A stretch of 64,000 nucleotides of DNA, taken from IMG/VR virus record IMGVR_UViG_3300027749_002876, positions 310,001-374,000 of that record, one strand, 5' to 3'. The notes under the pieces were generated by a model, which was given only the letters and a program-made list of their open reading frames with translations, was not told the origin of the DNA and ran no database searches. The stretch is from a virus. Made by a program: the position numbers and the translations under genes. Positions 13,401-22,100 of the stretch are shown here, piece by piece (the first letter of the stretch is position 1; each line of letters begins with the position of its first letter).

Positions 13401-16400
13401 TCATAAAATAGTGTACTTTCATATGAACGTGTGGAACTATTAGGTAACAATCCCTTTTGAATTTCATTATAATCTGTTACTTTCCAATCTTGTTCTTCAA
13501 ATATTTCTTTTGCATTTAATACTTTTAATGCAAACCAATATCTATTTTTATACCTAACGATACTGCCACGAGTATATTTTGAATTAGTACTCCATTCTTC
13601 TATGTTATCTTGATTTAAAACAAACCCCTGTGCATCAACAGTACCGTTCCATTCAGCAGATTTTGTACCTCTGGTTAAAATACGATTTTGTCTTAGTCCG
13701 GTAGTCAAATTATATAAAACATCATTAAACACTGTTACGTTATCAAAAACAATACCATGCTCAAAGTTACTGATATTAAATTGACCATATGCAACAGTAT
13801 CGCCTTCATTTAGTGGTCTAGCACTAAAGAATGTGCTATCACGATTAATAGACAAATCTACACTTTGTATCGGATAGAAATTTTGATTTAATATAAAGTT
13901 TTGTTTTTGTAGTGTCAATGGTTGTACAACATGACTATCTTTATTGATTGTAATTAAATTAGCGGCTGGATTTAAATTAACTAAACTACCTACTTCCCAA
14001 CCAGATTGTGACCAATATAATAATTCAGTAATCATTTGACGCCAGTTAACATCTATACCAGATTCAATTTGGTCAAATAATACACCTTCAGTTAATAAAA
14101 ATTGACCGTAACTGGCAACAAATTGACTTAATGATTGTATATCAACAAATTCTGTACCATAAGGAATTATATTAGTTTTTGTTTCAGTATAATCATTTGA
14201 AATTTGTACTGAAATGTCACCTACGGTGATTTTGTTATAGTTACCATTAATTTTAGGTGTTACTGTTGTAAAATAAGCCGTGTCTTGTGAATTACCAAAG
14301 ACTTTCCAACCTGTACTTGTACTTTGTACAATTATACCACTGTATATAATAGTAGTTGTAGGTATGTTGTCATACAATAGTACACTATAACTTTCATCAG
14401 GAATTAACAATGACGCATTTCTACTGTTTGGTGTTCCTTTTTCTACATAGAATCCAAGCAAACTCTTATCACTAAATCCAGCAAGTCTATAAATTAACCT
14501 TACATCTAAATTATCAAACAAATCAGTAATGTTCTGTGTTGCATTAACACCAACTTGTTTTTCGTAATCAACAATCCAATTAACATAACTTGTCTTAGCA
14601 GTACCAGTACCATATATGGCAACATCACTGATAATCAAATGACTACGATTATTTACTAGATACTGATTAAACTCAGTACTATATTTGTAATTGTCTACAT
14701 CAAACCCTAAGTTAAAAAATTGAGCAGGTTTAGTAAGGGCAAGAATCTTCATTAAATCAAACGGCCAACTACTACTTCTACGATAACTAAATTCTGCAGG
14801 GCCAACATCGCCAACTACCCAATCATTACGGAAAGTTCGTTGACTATAATTACCCATGACAGCATCGAACGGTGATAACAAATTGCCGGCACTGTCTACT
14901 GGTATAACTTGTAACAATTCTTCTCTAATAAATTCAGGTAACACAATTGGATTACCGTTATTCCAATTAATACCCGCAGACATATCTCCCCATAATATTA
15001 AGTTATCACTTGTATAAGGAGCAGGACCGTATCTATTAGTCCACCAACTAGGTTCATCAGTAAAGCCAATCATTTCCCATGGACTTATATTTGGAGTGCT
15101 AGTATCGTAAAAATATTCATATATACCTCTCCAAAAACCTTGTTCAAATGCTTGACCATTAATCTTATTACCTGATTGATTATAGTTGTAACTATACTGG
15201 TCAGTTGATTGATAAAACTGTTTTTTGTATTCAATACGATTTTGTCCAACCCAGTTTAAAAAATACTGGCTATATATTTGTAATACTTCATCATATGAAT
15301 AATCTGTAGTTCTAAAGAATCCAGGTATTACATCATATTTGCTTACTGGAATTAAATCTGACAATTTTAAATTATTGTAAATTCTAGTCTCAAACTCTAA
15401 TAGTGCTTGATCCTTAAAATCAACTAAATATCCATCAATGTAATCACCATACAACTTAGTATAAGAACCATCGTGACCTAATATAAAATATGTAGGTTGT
15501 GAGTAATTAGGATCTAGTACAACGCCGGGTATAAATGAGGGATATAAACCTAACTTAGTTGGTGTATTAGGTATATAACTTCCAAATGTTTGATTGTATT
15601 CTCTAATAGTTACAATATCCCCTGGTAATAAATCTTTTGTAATAGTTAGTGATGGACTATCTGTACTTACTATATAATCTTGGTTAATTATTAATTGAAT
15701 AGTTGAAGTAAAATTATTAACCGTAGTTGTCAAATAAACCAATACACCATAATAATTAGCAGTGTCAAAATTATATATGCGTGTTAATGGATAGATACTT
15801 ACATCTAAAGAATTAGCAAAGGTGTATATATTTGTAGCATATGCTGATTTGTTTGGCAACATATCACTCCAGAAAAAAGGTTCTGAATCAGTTTTATTCG
15901 CAGTAATTTGATCTAATGCATCATCTAATATAGTTGCCGGCGTTTGTCTTGTGGTAAAATCAGTTTTATCTATTGTATAAACCAACAATGATTTAAAATT
16001 TATATATTGTTGACTATTGTATTGTAATGAGTTAAACAAATTGTGATTTGGTGATCTTAACAATGATCCTGGTAATGCCAATGAGGCACTGTTCTGAATA
16101 ATTTTAGTACCCCATGGTACAAGATTTCCCAAATCTCTATAATTGTTTGAACCAAAAATAGTACCAGTTGTGTTTGGATTATTATAGAAAATACTTTGAT
16201 ACTGTCCGCGTATATCGCCTACATTTATTACAGTTACGTCATTATTGAATGGGTTATTTTGTAAGTTGATAGGTATTTGATAATATGCAGTAGCACTTAC
16301 TTGGTCACTTAACAATGTTATTTCAACTACGGTATCAATTAATGGATTAGGTACTGTGAAATTTACAATGGTAGAATTGTCTGTAATAGTAAAAGTGTAA

Positions 16401-19135
16401 GTTGCTGTATCTTGTAATACGTTATTAACATAGACTTGAATATTGGGCCATACTGTATTAGTAGCGGCTGCAATATCACATGTATAGGTTGTAGTTGCTT
16501 CAGACGCAACATAGTTAAAAGAAAATATTTGATATTGACGGCTTTCTGCAACCGCAGTTTGCCAACCCAATTGTCTAACTACCGTTGTTCTAGAGGTATA
16601 ATTATATACATATCCAGTATTAACTTTTTGTGTGATTGGTGATGACCCCTGTACATAATTAAAAGTAGCACTATTTAAAGGTACGTCAAAACTTATATCA
16701 CCCACGTTGTTAACTGAACTATAACGAAGTGGAAACCCTAATATAATATCTTTTATACCTGAACCAATTCCATAGCTGAATAATTTATTTCCTGCAAAAG
16801 ATGTACCAACATATACCTCTTTATTACCAAAACTAACACCGTCATTGTCAAAAACATCAAAATAAGGTGCTTGATTAACAGTTGTTTTTTGTTGTGCTAA
16901 TAACCAAATATTACCATCAAAGTAAAAATCTTTACCTTGATTGTTATAACCCTTGAAAGCAAAAGTACATTCTAGTGGTAATACTAATCCATTTTCTACT
17001 TCTGTAAGCGTAATTACTTGTGTTCCATTACCTTGTATATCAGAAAATCTCACAACATAAATTTTGTCTTTAACACTTGAAGTTGTATCAGCAGAAAATA
17101 CAATTCTTGCACCATCGTATAATGCATAATTGTCATTAGACAAATCATTAGCAATTAATGAAGATGTTGTAGTAGATACAATAGTAGTTACATTATTCCA
17201 TTCTACTGTAAGAATTAAAGTAGTTTCCCCACTGATATTAGTAATTTGTGTATTTCTAGGAAGTACATTAGTGGTATCACTTATGTATTGACCAATTTGA
17301 AAAGCGCCAGTAATATCATCCGTATCTATTGTAATAGTTGTAGTTGTTCCTGTGGCGGCTGCAATGTGAGCAGTATAAGCTGTATATACTTCAACATCTG
17401 GCCAATAGTTTTCTTGTCCAGCCACATACCTAAAGGCATCAGTTGTTCTATCATCAAAGAAATCAATTGGTGCTTTACCTATAACACCGTTATTGAATAA
17501 TCTTAAATTAGGATAAAATTCAATAATAGGGCGTTTAGCTTTATTATCTTGTGTAGCGTAAATTGTTGCAATACTAGGATTATTATTATATGTTGCTGTT
17601 GCATTAATTACGTCTATGTGGAACCATCTATTACTGCGGCTCCATGCATTCTTATCAATGCTATTTCTTGATATGGTAATATAATCTTGATATAAAGGAA
17701 TATATAATGTACTATCAAAATTACCTATATCATATGGCAGTGAATCGTATGGTGTGTACGTTCCTGTAGTAAAGGGTTCTGGAGCAATAAGAGTAGTAGT
17801 ATCTAATAATTGAATAGAGGTGCCCACACCTTCTACGTAATATTCACCTTCTTTATAACTTGTAGGAAAAATATCACCTGAAAAACTTACTTTAAGACCA
17901 TTTGTAAAAACTACACCATTCGGACTAGTATATTGTTCTCTACCTAATATAGTATTAACATCTAATTGATTTGTTGTATTACTTTCAATCAATCTAATAA
18001 TACCTACTTTGTTTGCGCTAGTACCATCTTGGTAATACAATGTATCTAATACTGCACTTAAGTAAGGGATAAGGTTAATTGATCCAGAGGTGTTACGATA
18101 GAAATTTCTTGCTTTCCATTGTGTTCCATAATTCGCTGTGATTTTTTGATTTGTAGGAATACTTCCTGTAGGTTCTAATATCAATAAAATTTCAGATCCT
18201 GAAGTATCATATACTATTGTATAGATTGTAGCCGATACATCTACATCGCCGGTGTTGTAGAACATCACCGTTAAACCTTGTAAACTTGTTACGCCATCTA
18301 TGTTGTTAACAGTGCTTAACAATTGACCATTTATTTGATCAAAGGGCGTAGTGGATACTAAATCTACTAGATTATTCCCGGGGAAATTATAATCATCTTG
18401 TGCATTTTTATATGGAACAGTAAATGTCACTACACCTATTGTGATGCCGTTATTTTCTACACCCAATACATCACGTGTCTGTATGTTGGGTTGTTGTGGG
18501 TCATATCCAGTTATACCAGGTTTACCTTGAATCCAAAATTCTGATGACTGATTTACATTAAATGTATATGTACCGCCACGAATTAATGTCAGTGTTGGGT
18601 TCGTTGTACCGGCTAGATTAATATCACTTGAAATATTATAACCATTAGGTAAACTTTCAACGGTGTAATCAGCCGCAGTGTAAACAATGTCAGTTGAAAT
18701 ATTAACAACTGGTGCACCAGTTGGCAACCAATAATATTGATTAAAGTTAATAATTTTATCTAGGTTGGTAAAACTATCCCATGAGTAGAATTCACTATTA
18801 AACAATCTATCATTGTTATTTGTTATACCGCCTTCTAAACTTAATGCATCAATTATACCAGGATAGCTAATGAAATCCTTAGCTGTGCTAGTATTTGTTT
18901 TTGTAAATACAACGCCTGGATCTAATTGATAATCTGTTCTTGTTTTAGTAGGTTCAACTACGTAACTGTCTTTAGCATTAATACCGTAACCAAATCTGCT
19001 ACCAACATAGCCTTCAATTCGCATCGTGTTTGGTTGGTCAACAATTTGATCCAGTGTTGCACCTAAAAATTGTGCGTTGGTAGGTGTTTGAAATATTTCT
19101 GGTAAAAAGCTTAGTGTTCTAATTCGTGCTGCCAT
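1466..19135 (-). CDS. Giant tail/baseplate-associated protein, 5889 aa
   Basis: One uninterrupted 17.7-kb frame, directly downstream of gp6 and preceded by a GAGAG ribosome site. Residues ~1-150 (LSFLPEIFQTPTNAQFLGAT, a DYQLDPGVVFTK stretch, FNQYYWLPTG) match the conserved N-terminus I associate with very long structural proteins of aquatic T4-like phages. Residues ~2250-2935 contain seven FG-GAP-like blades (for example FGYSISTNYYGNNIIISAPY), suggesting an integrin-type beta-propeller. From ~3700 to 5600 a module with the core FGGI...YYI plus a short SGSM-type strand repeats many times; another copy lies near 2570, inside the propeller region. A GTT.F..IGA.SNTVG motif occurs three times. There is no enzyme motif. 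The place in the operon corresponds to T4 gp7/gp10-type peripheral baseplate or fibre genes. Role inferred: long appendage or adhesin attached to the baseplate periphery. Confidence 0.8.
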   Translation of the reverse strand: MAARIRTLSFLPEIFQTPTNAQFLGATLDQIVDQPNTMRIEGYVGSRFGYGINAKDSYVVEPTKTRTDYQLDPGVVFTKTNTSTAKDFISYPGIIDALSLEGGITNNNDRLFNSEFYSWDSFTNLDKIINFNQYYWLPTGAPVVNISTDIVYTAADYTVESLPNGYNISSDINLAGTTNPTLTLIRGGTYTFNVNQSSEFWIQGKPGITGYDPQQPNIQTRDVLGVENNGITIGVVTFTVPYKNAQDDYNFPGNNLVDLVSTTPFDQINGQLLSTVNNIDGVTSLQGLTVMFYNTGDVDVSATIYTIVYDTSGSEILLILEPTGSIPTNQKITANYGTQWKARNFYRNTSGSINLIPYLSAVLDTLYYQDGTSANKVGIIRLIESNTTNQLDVNTILGREQYTSPNGVVFTNGLKVSFSGDIFPTSYKEGEYYVEGVGTSIQLLDTTTLIAPEPFTTGTYTPYDSLPYDIGNFDSTLYIPLYQDYITISRNSIDKNAWSRSNRWFHIDVINATATYNNNPSIATIYATQDNKAKRPIIEFYPNLRLFNNGVIGKAPIDFFDDRTTDAFRYVAGQENYWPDVEVYTAYTAHIAAATGTTTTITIDTDDITGAFQIGQYISDTTNVLPRNTQITNISGETTLILTVEWNNVTTIVSTTTSSLIANDLSNDNYALYDGARIVFSADTTSSVKDKIYVVRFSDIQGNGTQVITLTEVENGLVLPLECTFAFKGYNNQGKDFYFDGNIWLLAQQKTTVNQAPYFDVFDNDGVSFGNKEVYVGTSFAGNKLFSYGIGSGIKDIILGFPLRYSSVNNVGDISFDVPLNSATFNYVQGSSPITQKVNTGYVYNYTSRTTVVRQLGWQTAVAESRQYQIFSFNYVASEATTTYTCDIAAATNTVWPNIQVYVNNVLQDTATYTFTITDNSTIVNFTVPNPLIDTVVEITLLSDQVSATAYYQIPINLQNNPFNNDVTVINVGDIRGQYQSIFYNNPNTTGTIFGSNNYRDLGNLVPWGTKIIQNSASLALPGSLLRSPNHNLFNSLQYNSQQYINFKSLLVYTIDKTDFTTRQTPATILDDALDQITANKTDSEPFFWSDMLPNKSAYATNIYTFANSLDVSIYPLTRIYNFDTANYYGVLVYLTTTVNNFTSTIQLIINQDYIVSTDSPSLTITKDLLPGDIVTIREYNQTFGSYIPNTPTKLGLYPSFIPGVVLDPNYSQPTYFILGHDGSYTKLYGDYIDGYLVDFKDQALLEFETRIYNNLKLSDLIPVSKYDVIPGFFRTTDYSYDEVLQIYSQYFLNWVGQNRIEYKKQFYQSTDQYSYNYNQSGNKINGQAFEQGFWRGIYEYFYDTSTPNISPWEMIGFTDEPSWWTNRYGPAPYTSDNLILWGDMSAGINWNNGNPIVLPEFIREELLQVIPVDSAGNLLSPFDAVMGNYSQRTFRNDWVVGDVGPAEFSYRRSSSWPFDLMKILALTKPAQFFNLGFDVDNYKYSTEFNQYLVNNRSHLIISDVAIYGTGTAKTSYVNWIVDYEKQVGVNATQNITDLFDNLDVRLIYRLAGFSDKSLLGFYVEKGTPNSRNASLLIPDESYSVLLYDNIPTTTIIYSGIIVQSTSTGWKVFGNSQDTAYFTTVTPKINGNYNKITVGDISVQISNDYTETKTNIIPYGTEFVDIQSLSQFVASYGQFLLTEGVLFDQIESGIDVNWRQMITELLYWSQSGWEVGSLVNLNPAANLITINKDSHVVQPLTLQKQNFILNQNFYPIQSVDLSINRDSTFFSARPLNEGDTVAYGQFNISNFEHGIVFDNVTVFNDVLYNLTTGLRQNRILTRGTKSAEWNGTVDAQGFVLNQDNIEEWSTNSKYTRGSIVRYKNRYWFALKVLNAKEIFEEQDWKVTDYNEIQKGLLPNSSTRSYESTLFYDTNKGNLDQDSDLLSWSLIGYRPRDYLALADLTDITQVNVYKNLIKEKGTRVAANNFKGLALPQGGIDYDIYDNWAIKTGEFGGVLNNNFVDFRLNQNLLTSNPSIVGLTNGVYTDGVQQEVPLYSIFNYGRPINNPNVLPTLPSDTPNTVFPDAGYVNFNDVKISAYYYNGLNTAVTPLSKLYVNEYVWLADYLSTWQVYTPSSAGQVIGAVNNMNGTVTVQFATPHDLTKYQPFAIINFNDSVNGYRIVSSVVDNFRVTILLSLSPSVTTILGQGVAFKFSSQRVATPKDINTLPLLDSEFVKNKVWVDENNDGSWAVYRKSLNYVYEDELFKTESITYGSAVAITPNLGYLVTDAEVGAAYRYSYSPVFNSFSIVQTITNGNSFGSTISYTDNLFVISQPTGASYSDRKVYIYDLVINKLINELQEYQVIESPSNNSVVNWGSSVALSGDQNWLYISASDQNLVYVYRKSQLTGQYEYSNIINTPDIIGVGNLNVGGIYVIESLGTTDFVALGASSNTVGIKFTCNASTQSGTGTVSNGGDNFGYSISTNYYGNNIIISAPYQDSGVDDLGYAYSFERLVQTFEAPYNSFPDTPQIFTLIYQPTILLKTASSILSNAITLNNVTGLIAGVNGTPVIFTGNVYGNVALNQVYYIKTIIGSTVTLSLTRNGSTVTLNNSSGNMTMVAQDEPIFVSVNGTLIDDNEYAVSTSSISIYSSLTAGDIINVSGSEFILTQEFTSMDSNPEVGTNFGYSLAVDTYANEILIGAPFEINNKNQEGAVYRYTYGGGSYGIITGYAECNLTEPATILLNGYSVSLPVGNATTVANTIAAANITNVTASASIDNILTIQVISIDLAYINAKLTLSVLNADVLDQLGIKIYTQTQLINDPHSQGRTEFGHTIKFNSAGSFVVSAPVSARYAETTFDASDDENYNNDTLFDNNTTQFLDSFINAGAVYMYDYLSVYNETVNNPGAYVYAQSVNALNVDYGSQPYYGTALEFTNNYVMIGTPNFRPGYDNGQVVIYNNTSGDPDWSVYRNSAPIVNTDAIQNAQLYSVTTNNTLDNLDYIDPLQGKILGAVRQNLDIVSNADPANYNSPDATNKGSAVWGPGELGKLWFDTSTTKFVNYHQSNDVVYNSVWWGRVFPGSDVKVCSWITSDVEPIAYPGPGTPNNFENYVVQYRLNSTGSIVPVYYYWVRNTNIVFNQIGKTLSDTICESYISTPLATGISYMAPIQPNVFGLYNCASNINASDTVLHIGFATGTNDDVSHSVYSLIRSKYADDFLPGLPGTGTTIVPESLYNKMLESFSGVDRTGGVVPDPNLPKPVQSGILTRPRQSFFYNRFKALENYLKFYNEVLLQYPLTETSSLKFLFTKGEINPSTVDNPNWPGTPLLFYNTQDYWEVINWWAPGYDNNTRASLLVESYYDLATINAQLGLIVTVNKNGEGLQETYVYDGVNWNRIGLQNGTIEFNSSLWDYADARLGFGDNFFDTTPYDTFPSEETRYIIRALNEELPSSLLQYRNDALILLFEYIVSETIESQNYLPWLNKTSFIDVGHTIRELLPLEVFQSDNQEFLSGYLNEVKPYHVVIKDFLFKYTGSDNYLGNITDFDLPAEYSTQYEQYITPELVYSNPSGINQYLPTDPIWQSKSYINWFNNQGLSITGVPNYPITILSSFVSLNSSAMVVDNVYGFPTTGVVLIGTEEIAYSSVDRAYSTLSGLTRGVNDTPITNHIPGEQIIIDLPPILLLNSGRGYAEPPKVIAYIDTAIYPAPRRAAILQPVMNLDTILRIDVIDPGDGYQVLPEIIIDPSEIITFSSTVVDLTSRTITLQTQFVQTGDLIKYYVGTDTTPIGGLDDGQYYYLAVLESSPFYVVALYTTYADALQDRDRIIFTNVGSGNNNNIAVSARASCVSTSAPIRENNIKLRFDRTTYTSRVTNWAPDNFYGSFYAGVFNNSTQIASSNITLEATQPPITDILASAQGATFEIQDVSNNQVLQWSSLVRTVSETVASNIITLSYSSEEPNASGSTIGFYIGMPIKFVGAVGTTNLVNNTTYYVASIIGESEFTISATVGGSTFTLNSETISVAGLSCYAGAVTNTAIVTIAYPGILNVTATATTSNFITSPLLPTGTGGTSGFYVGLPVYFVGSVFGGIIDNETYYIITIVDIETFTISTEADPLILSVTATTATGNLITVSSTLELNVNDPIIFIGTTFGGINAGQVYYIRSVDSGTTITIASVINGGAVPLTTASGSCTLTSQTTAVQLTTATGSMTMNVGLPVSPGQVTGQLFTFYPTLTLDNTPYIEVTGTNGNLVTRDTVAATSNGNYLYLRYLSGGLTNIYNNLPFVLSENIGGLTAGTEYYVVSNGTISVEVASSSSSTNKYTLASGTLTTGFYIGMPISFSGAVFGNVVELVTYFINSYDLGGDSFTITDAIGGGDLVLTTDNGQMTLTADNPYITLSTSSGGSVEPITVNQIKETVFTQSPDTSSPPTFNIGNKLGGYIIEVVNQGSGYTFDNTITISGTDLGGTSPLNDLVLTVSGIDVIIANPNFIYSPDNNFLLPIESDGNITSVIGSGTPAGIVNQYYLKVITATECEVYTDSLMTVPVNGITLETEYQLGDYVFLPEPFYFNQSIVKYNNKVWQCIISNNDNEFILGKWELMDSGDRQLNELDRIIGYYQPTVNMPGLDLTQLVTGITYPNGTYLGNAFAPEDQYTIDTNLEDKAFESVGDTAYDVQGDPFLSGYGPEELVPGLISDNLTMIVTTRPGTDWNASIYGHVGFNVVSTEIIPSTNQTEFSFNGIVENPASMALFDIDYSTNLSVRIYDFTVDWVNKIITLGDPVTSTYGLRIDLYEVGNGDQLVKSNSQAIPFIDNMITGFVEMPLNCNYSASRFNGSGVIRPTTDPKQVIAIETDALDNGIVCETVDYFVVNSSIIFQGDVFGGITTDTLYYVKTISYITNKITVSTSNPGGIAGPAFDVTSATGSMLVNIQSTNGLVWTDPIVIHNGTNLVLGEQGIISETNSGTNTIVVNSTDNYAVNDTITFSNAMSFNNFTLTAGSFVLGQLYKIATVGTTNFMAIGALSNTVGVIFTATGTGTGTGTVLAGIIPLQSYYITSIINNEFTDEFTVSSSLAGTDVILNNASGIALCVTNDYAITIVDQGITAKLVFSSQYNQNDDFVVLSIFGETAPIQYGYTVPEVQIFTLTSASTEFALTNFVGQDNADNAIVEYNGLRLTNNKDYTINSSTNTLSLTIITTVGSILSVTSYNLTDRQYLNTIYAGSFTGSVTTVLTISNATHEPGFDDLNYDIGYYSPGPDYLTLGSGSTTSINVNDAIKFNDPTIGGIIANQIYYIVEIFNSTTFAVSENVGGIPVTLITESGSMTGITNPPTVANITAINNSINQPLAVTTVTNTTDTTNIITCGTTAGFILNQPVIFRNITPIGFGNINADGTVYYVKSVADLTSFTISETLVAGVAGPTLELTTDTGLMVASVGGNNSVTITTGVPHNLVENDIVRINGVLGSIELNNNTYYAKVINPTQIGLYFTPYNPTLYYVNDPVTQVSTYLGNGYVWFDRIFTLETTNASATTTLNNAITVSSNRQLILGTPVLFTGTVFGGIQSQVTAGSFIVGNTYQIIETGTTFWTSIGSLSNDPGTTFVATGVGFGNGIATAIYYVNDLIGVYEFNVTAVRNGAVYPLTTGTGSMNVSLWEQTNVDRLWVTVNGKRVPSSALYLNPQNNLSILTVIQPGDIVTITNMIPTATPNETVYIENVNRSNEQSIFRSNSLTRTWLTYGLQDIDDVIYLEDVSRVTASIVQNETAPVVVDDTMSIGLNGDKNTISEVIVYNNTSSLLVDPAEYRIVIENTAPVLVIDIDPTSPSIIVGNNLTVTVILGNLIYINGEQIRYTTVNFDENTLSGLQRGANGTGKLTYIPKFTTVYGILSSNVLPDVYNGFSWNSFNYNLVDGDPLQISTTYPANFLNADVP
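2480..7870 (-). repeat. Repeated FGGI...YYI modules inside the giant tail gene
   Basis: Protein-level repeats of roughly 45-70 residues over about residues 3750-5550. Each has a hydrophobic strand ending in a pattern like IIFIGTTFGGI, a short gap, YYI or YYV, an IT(I/F)(T/S)(I/V)S strand, and a LTTASGSM-like strand. Copies are diverged, so this is an old duplication array rather than recent slippage. Copies at DNA ~6740, ~6940 and ~7260 are easy to see. They look like beta-sandwich or beta-helix building blocks of a fibre. Confidence 0.6.
10330..12390 (-). repeat. Seven FG-GAP-like blade repeats (beta-propeller) in the giant gene
   Basis: Seven units with the pattern (F/Y/W)G.(S/T/A)(V/I/L)...........(I/V)(I/V).AP followed by a (V/A)Y.Y strand, at about residues 2250, 2295, 2354, 2455, 2663, 2812 and 2902. 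Spacing is uneven because other modules are inserted between blades 4 and 5. Seven FG-GAP repeats is the number in integrin-alpha-type propellers. Confidence 0.55.
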
Positions 19136-19158
19136 TATAACTCTCTGGTATTATATAG

Positions 19159-19166
19159 TACTTATC
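19159..19166 (-). promoter_or_regulatory. Possible late promoter box GATAAGTA
   Basis: GATAAGTA overlaps the stop codon of gp6 and lies 23 bases before the ATG of the giant gene. It differs from the common box by one base; the same variant precedes the nuclease gene at 35272. Confidence 0.35.
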
Positions 19167-22100
19167 TTATTTGTAATTGCACCGGTGTGAGTGCCGCAAT
19201 TACTAATACATCATTTGCAGTTGCACCATTTACAAAAATCTCAAACGGTGCTGATTTAATTTCATATAAATCACCAAAACTCATTGTAGGATCATTTGGT
19301 ACAAGAACAACTGAACTTACTAAATCACCTAATTGTGCATGTAAGTATGCACTTAATTCTGAGAAATAGAATGTATCTCCAAATCCCCAATTGTTAATAT
19401 TGAAATAACTATTCATTGCAGATAATACTGCACTGCGTATTTCACTATCACTTGCGTTGGTTGATTGAGATTTAATTACCTTAACAGTTCCCTGTAATTG
19501 TGTAGGTGCCTTTGTACCAAACAGTGGAAGAAAACGAACACTATTAGGTATTACACTATCAGTTAACATTTTATATTCATCTAAATTACCATACGCTTGT
19601 TGTAATTCATTAATAGTTGGTTCATTTGGTTTTGCAATAGTACCAGTGGTATCTTGAATCCAATTAGTATACTCAGTGTAATATGCTTGAGTTACCAAAT
19701 ATAAATCAATAATATTTGTTGTAGTAGGATCAATACGTGTGGTATTGTTACTATTATGTCTATATTGATATGCTAATTCTTGTCTGCCTGGTTTCATTAA
19801 ATATTGAGGTTGAATGACTACTATATAATATGGTGTGGTTACTGAAGTATCTTGTACTGTTGTATAAAATATATTATCACTATATGCGTAAAATATTTGT
19901 CCTAATGGATATTCATACTTAATTACTTCAATAGTAGATAATGTAGGATATTGATATACTACATCACTTGTAGGTATTAATTGATAACGAGATAAATTAA
20001 CAGCATCTTCTATCAATTCAAAAAATGTGTAGATACCTGTATTAATTCCACCAGTCACATAACCAGTCACAGTTTGAAAAAAATCAGGATCAGTTACAAT
20101 TTCTTTATTGTTTACATCTATACTTGCTACTTGAACTTCAAAATCATTAACATAACCATCACTTTCAATAGTTTGACCAATTACATTAACCAGTACAGGT
20201 CTCGCTAATGGATAATTACTAGTAGGTTGAGTATTTGATGGTAATACTTTAATGTAATCTGCTAATATCTTTCCAGTAAATGGATCATAAACTAATTTAC
20301 CACTCTCATAATAGAAGCGTGTATCAGCAACACTACCAAAATAATAACGTAATGACCTGTATGATATCTGATATCTATTACTACCTACACTATTAAAGTT
20401 TACAAACCAACCAGATGCATCATATGCATCAATTGACCAACGGTCTTGAGTGATTAATAAAGCATTATTAAATTTTAAACTGAAACTTTGATTTAATTCC
20501 ATTCTAATAACACATTCATTTATTACTATTGTAGGAAGTGTGTTCCCAAATGCGGGAATAACTTGAGTAATAATGGCCCCACTAGGTATAAATCCATTTA
20601 ACGTTATCGGACCCGATCCATTACTAAAGTTACCAGTTCCATTATTATAGCCATCACCTATTACACTTAATACAGTTGTCCAATAGAATGTTGTATCACT
20701 GGTACTTGCAATACCATATACTAATCTATTGGTTGTGTCAAAATAAGTACCCGGTGGGGCAGTAACTTTAATCAATGCACCTTTAGTAACATATTTCATG
20801 TTATGTGTATTGTATGTACCAGTAGCTATTGGAGTATTAGCTGATCCATCTATATTATAAAAATAACCTGTATTACTATTTGCATCTACTGTACTTGTAT
20901 TCCAATATACAACACCATCGCCTGATGCAACATTGATATTATATCGTGGGTAATTCTGTAGATAATATTGCTTTGCACGATTATCAGCTAGTGCAAGTGC
21001 TAATGAATCTGTTAGAAATTTAATAATATCACCGGTGTTTGTAATTGTTAATAATAGATATCCATTATCACCATTTTGATATAGACCACCGTCATTTGCA
21101 AATGAATTCGTGCTGGAGTATTTTCCTGTAGGATCAAGTAGGTCTAAGTTTTTAGACACACCAATAGAACTGCGATTAATAGCGGCACTTTTAATAATTG
21201 AACTGTATAATGTATATGGGAAATTTGTGTAATCTTCACCATTAACCATTCTATTCTGTGTATAGTAGCGAGCAGGAGCACGTAGTTTAATGTTTGCTAA
21301 TGATTCTCTGGCTTGCGCTGTTGAAGCTGGTGTTTGTAATGATAATCCTATAGTGAGTGCTTCTGTTCGTCCTGCTCTGCTAATATACTGTATTGTTACT
21401 TGTATCCCTTGCATTTCAGTTGGATCAATAGTATATGTCAATGCATTACCGCCACGTACATATGCTCTAAAAGTTCCCACTGGTGCTTCGGAAAATACTC
21501 CATCACCAAAAGTATAGCTAACTTGGTCGTTGAATCTTGATACAACTGAGAATACTTTTTTATAACTAGTCTCTGTTTGTAAATTAGCATTTGCATAAAC
21601 GCTGTCTACTAGTCTCCAGAGTGTTCTACCACCATTGCTAGAATTTAATTGGTATAACCAGGTGTCTGTGTTATTGATACCTTGAATATCAATATCAACT
21701 ACTTGGTTACTAATCTGTTGAGCTAAGTTAAAATCATAACTCTGTAACGTTCCTTGTTTAAAATAAAAGAAGAAACCTGTATTTGGACTACCGTAACCTA
21801 ATTTGTCATTACGATACATCATGTTCATCTTACCAGTTGGTGCAGGTGGAATCTCATACACAGAATCTTGGTCTAAACTAGTAACACTAACTAATTCAAA
21901 ATTCATATTTATGGTATCTACTGTACTACTAAATGGTACGATAGGTAAGTTGGCAGGAGGAATATTTAATGAATATTCATCCGTCTTTACTCCCAATAAT
22001 TCTTGGCTATTTCCAGGACGACCAACACGCTGACTGTTAATCAATGCACTATTGATAATTGTGTTAAACTGCTCTAACCAACCAGCATTTGCAGGATCAT

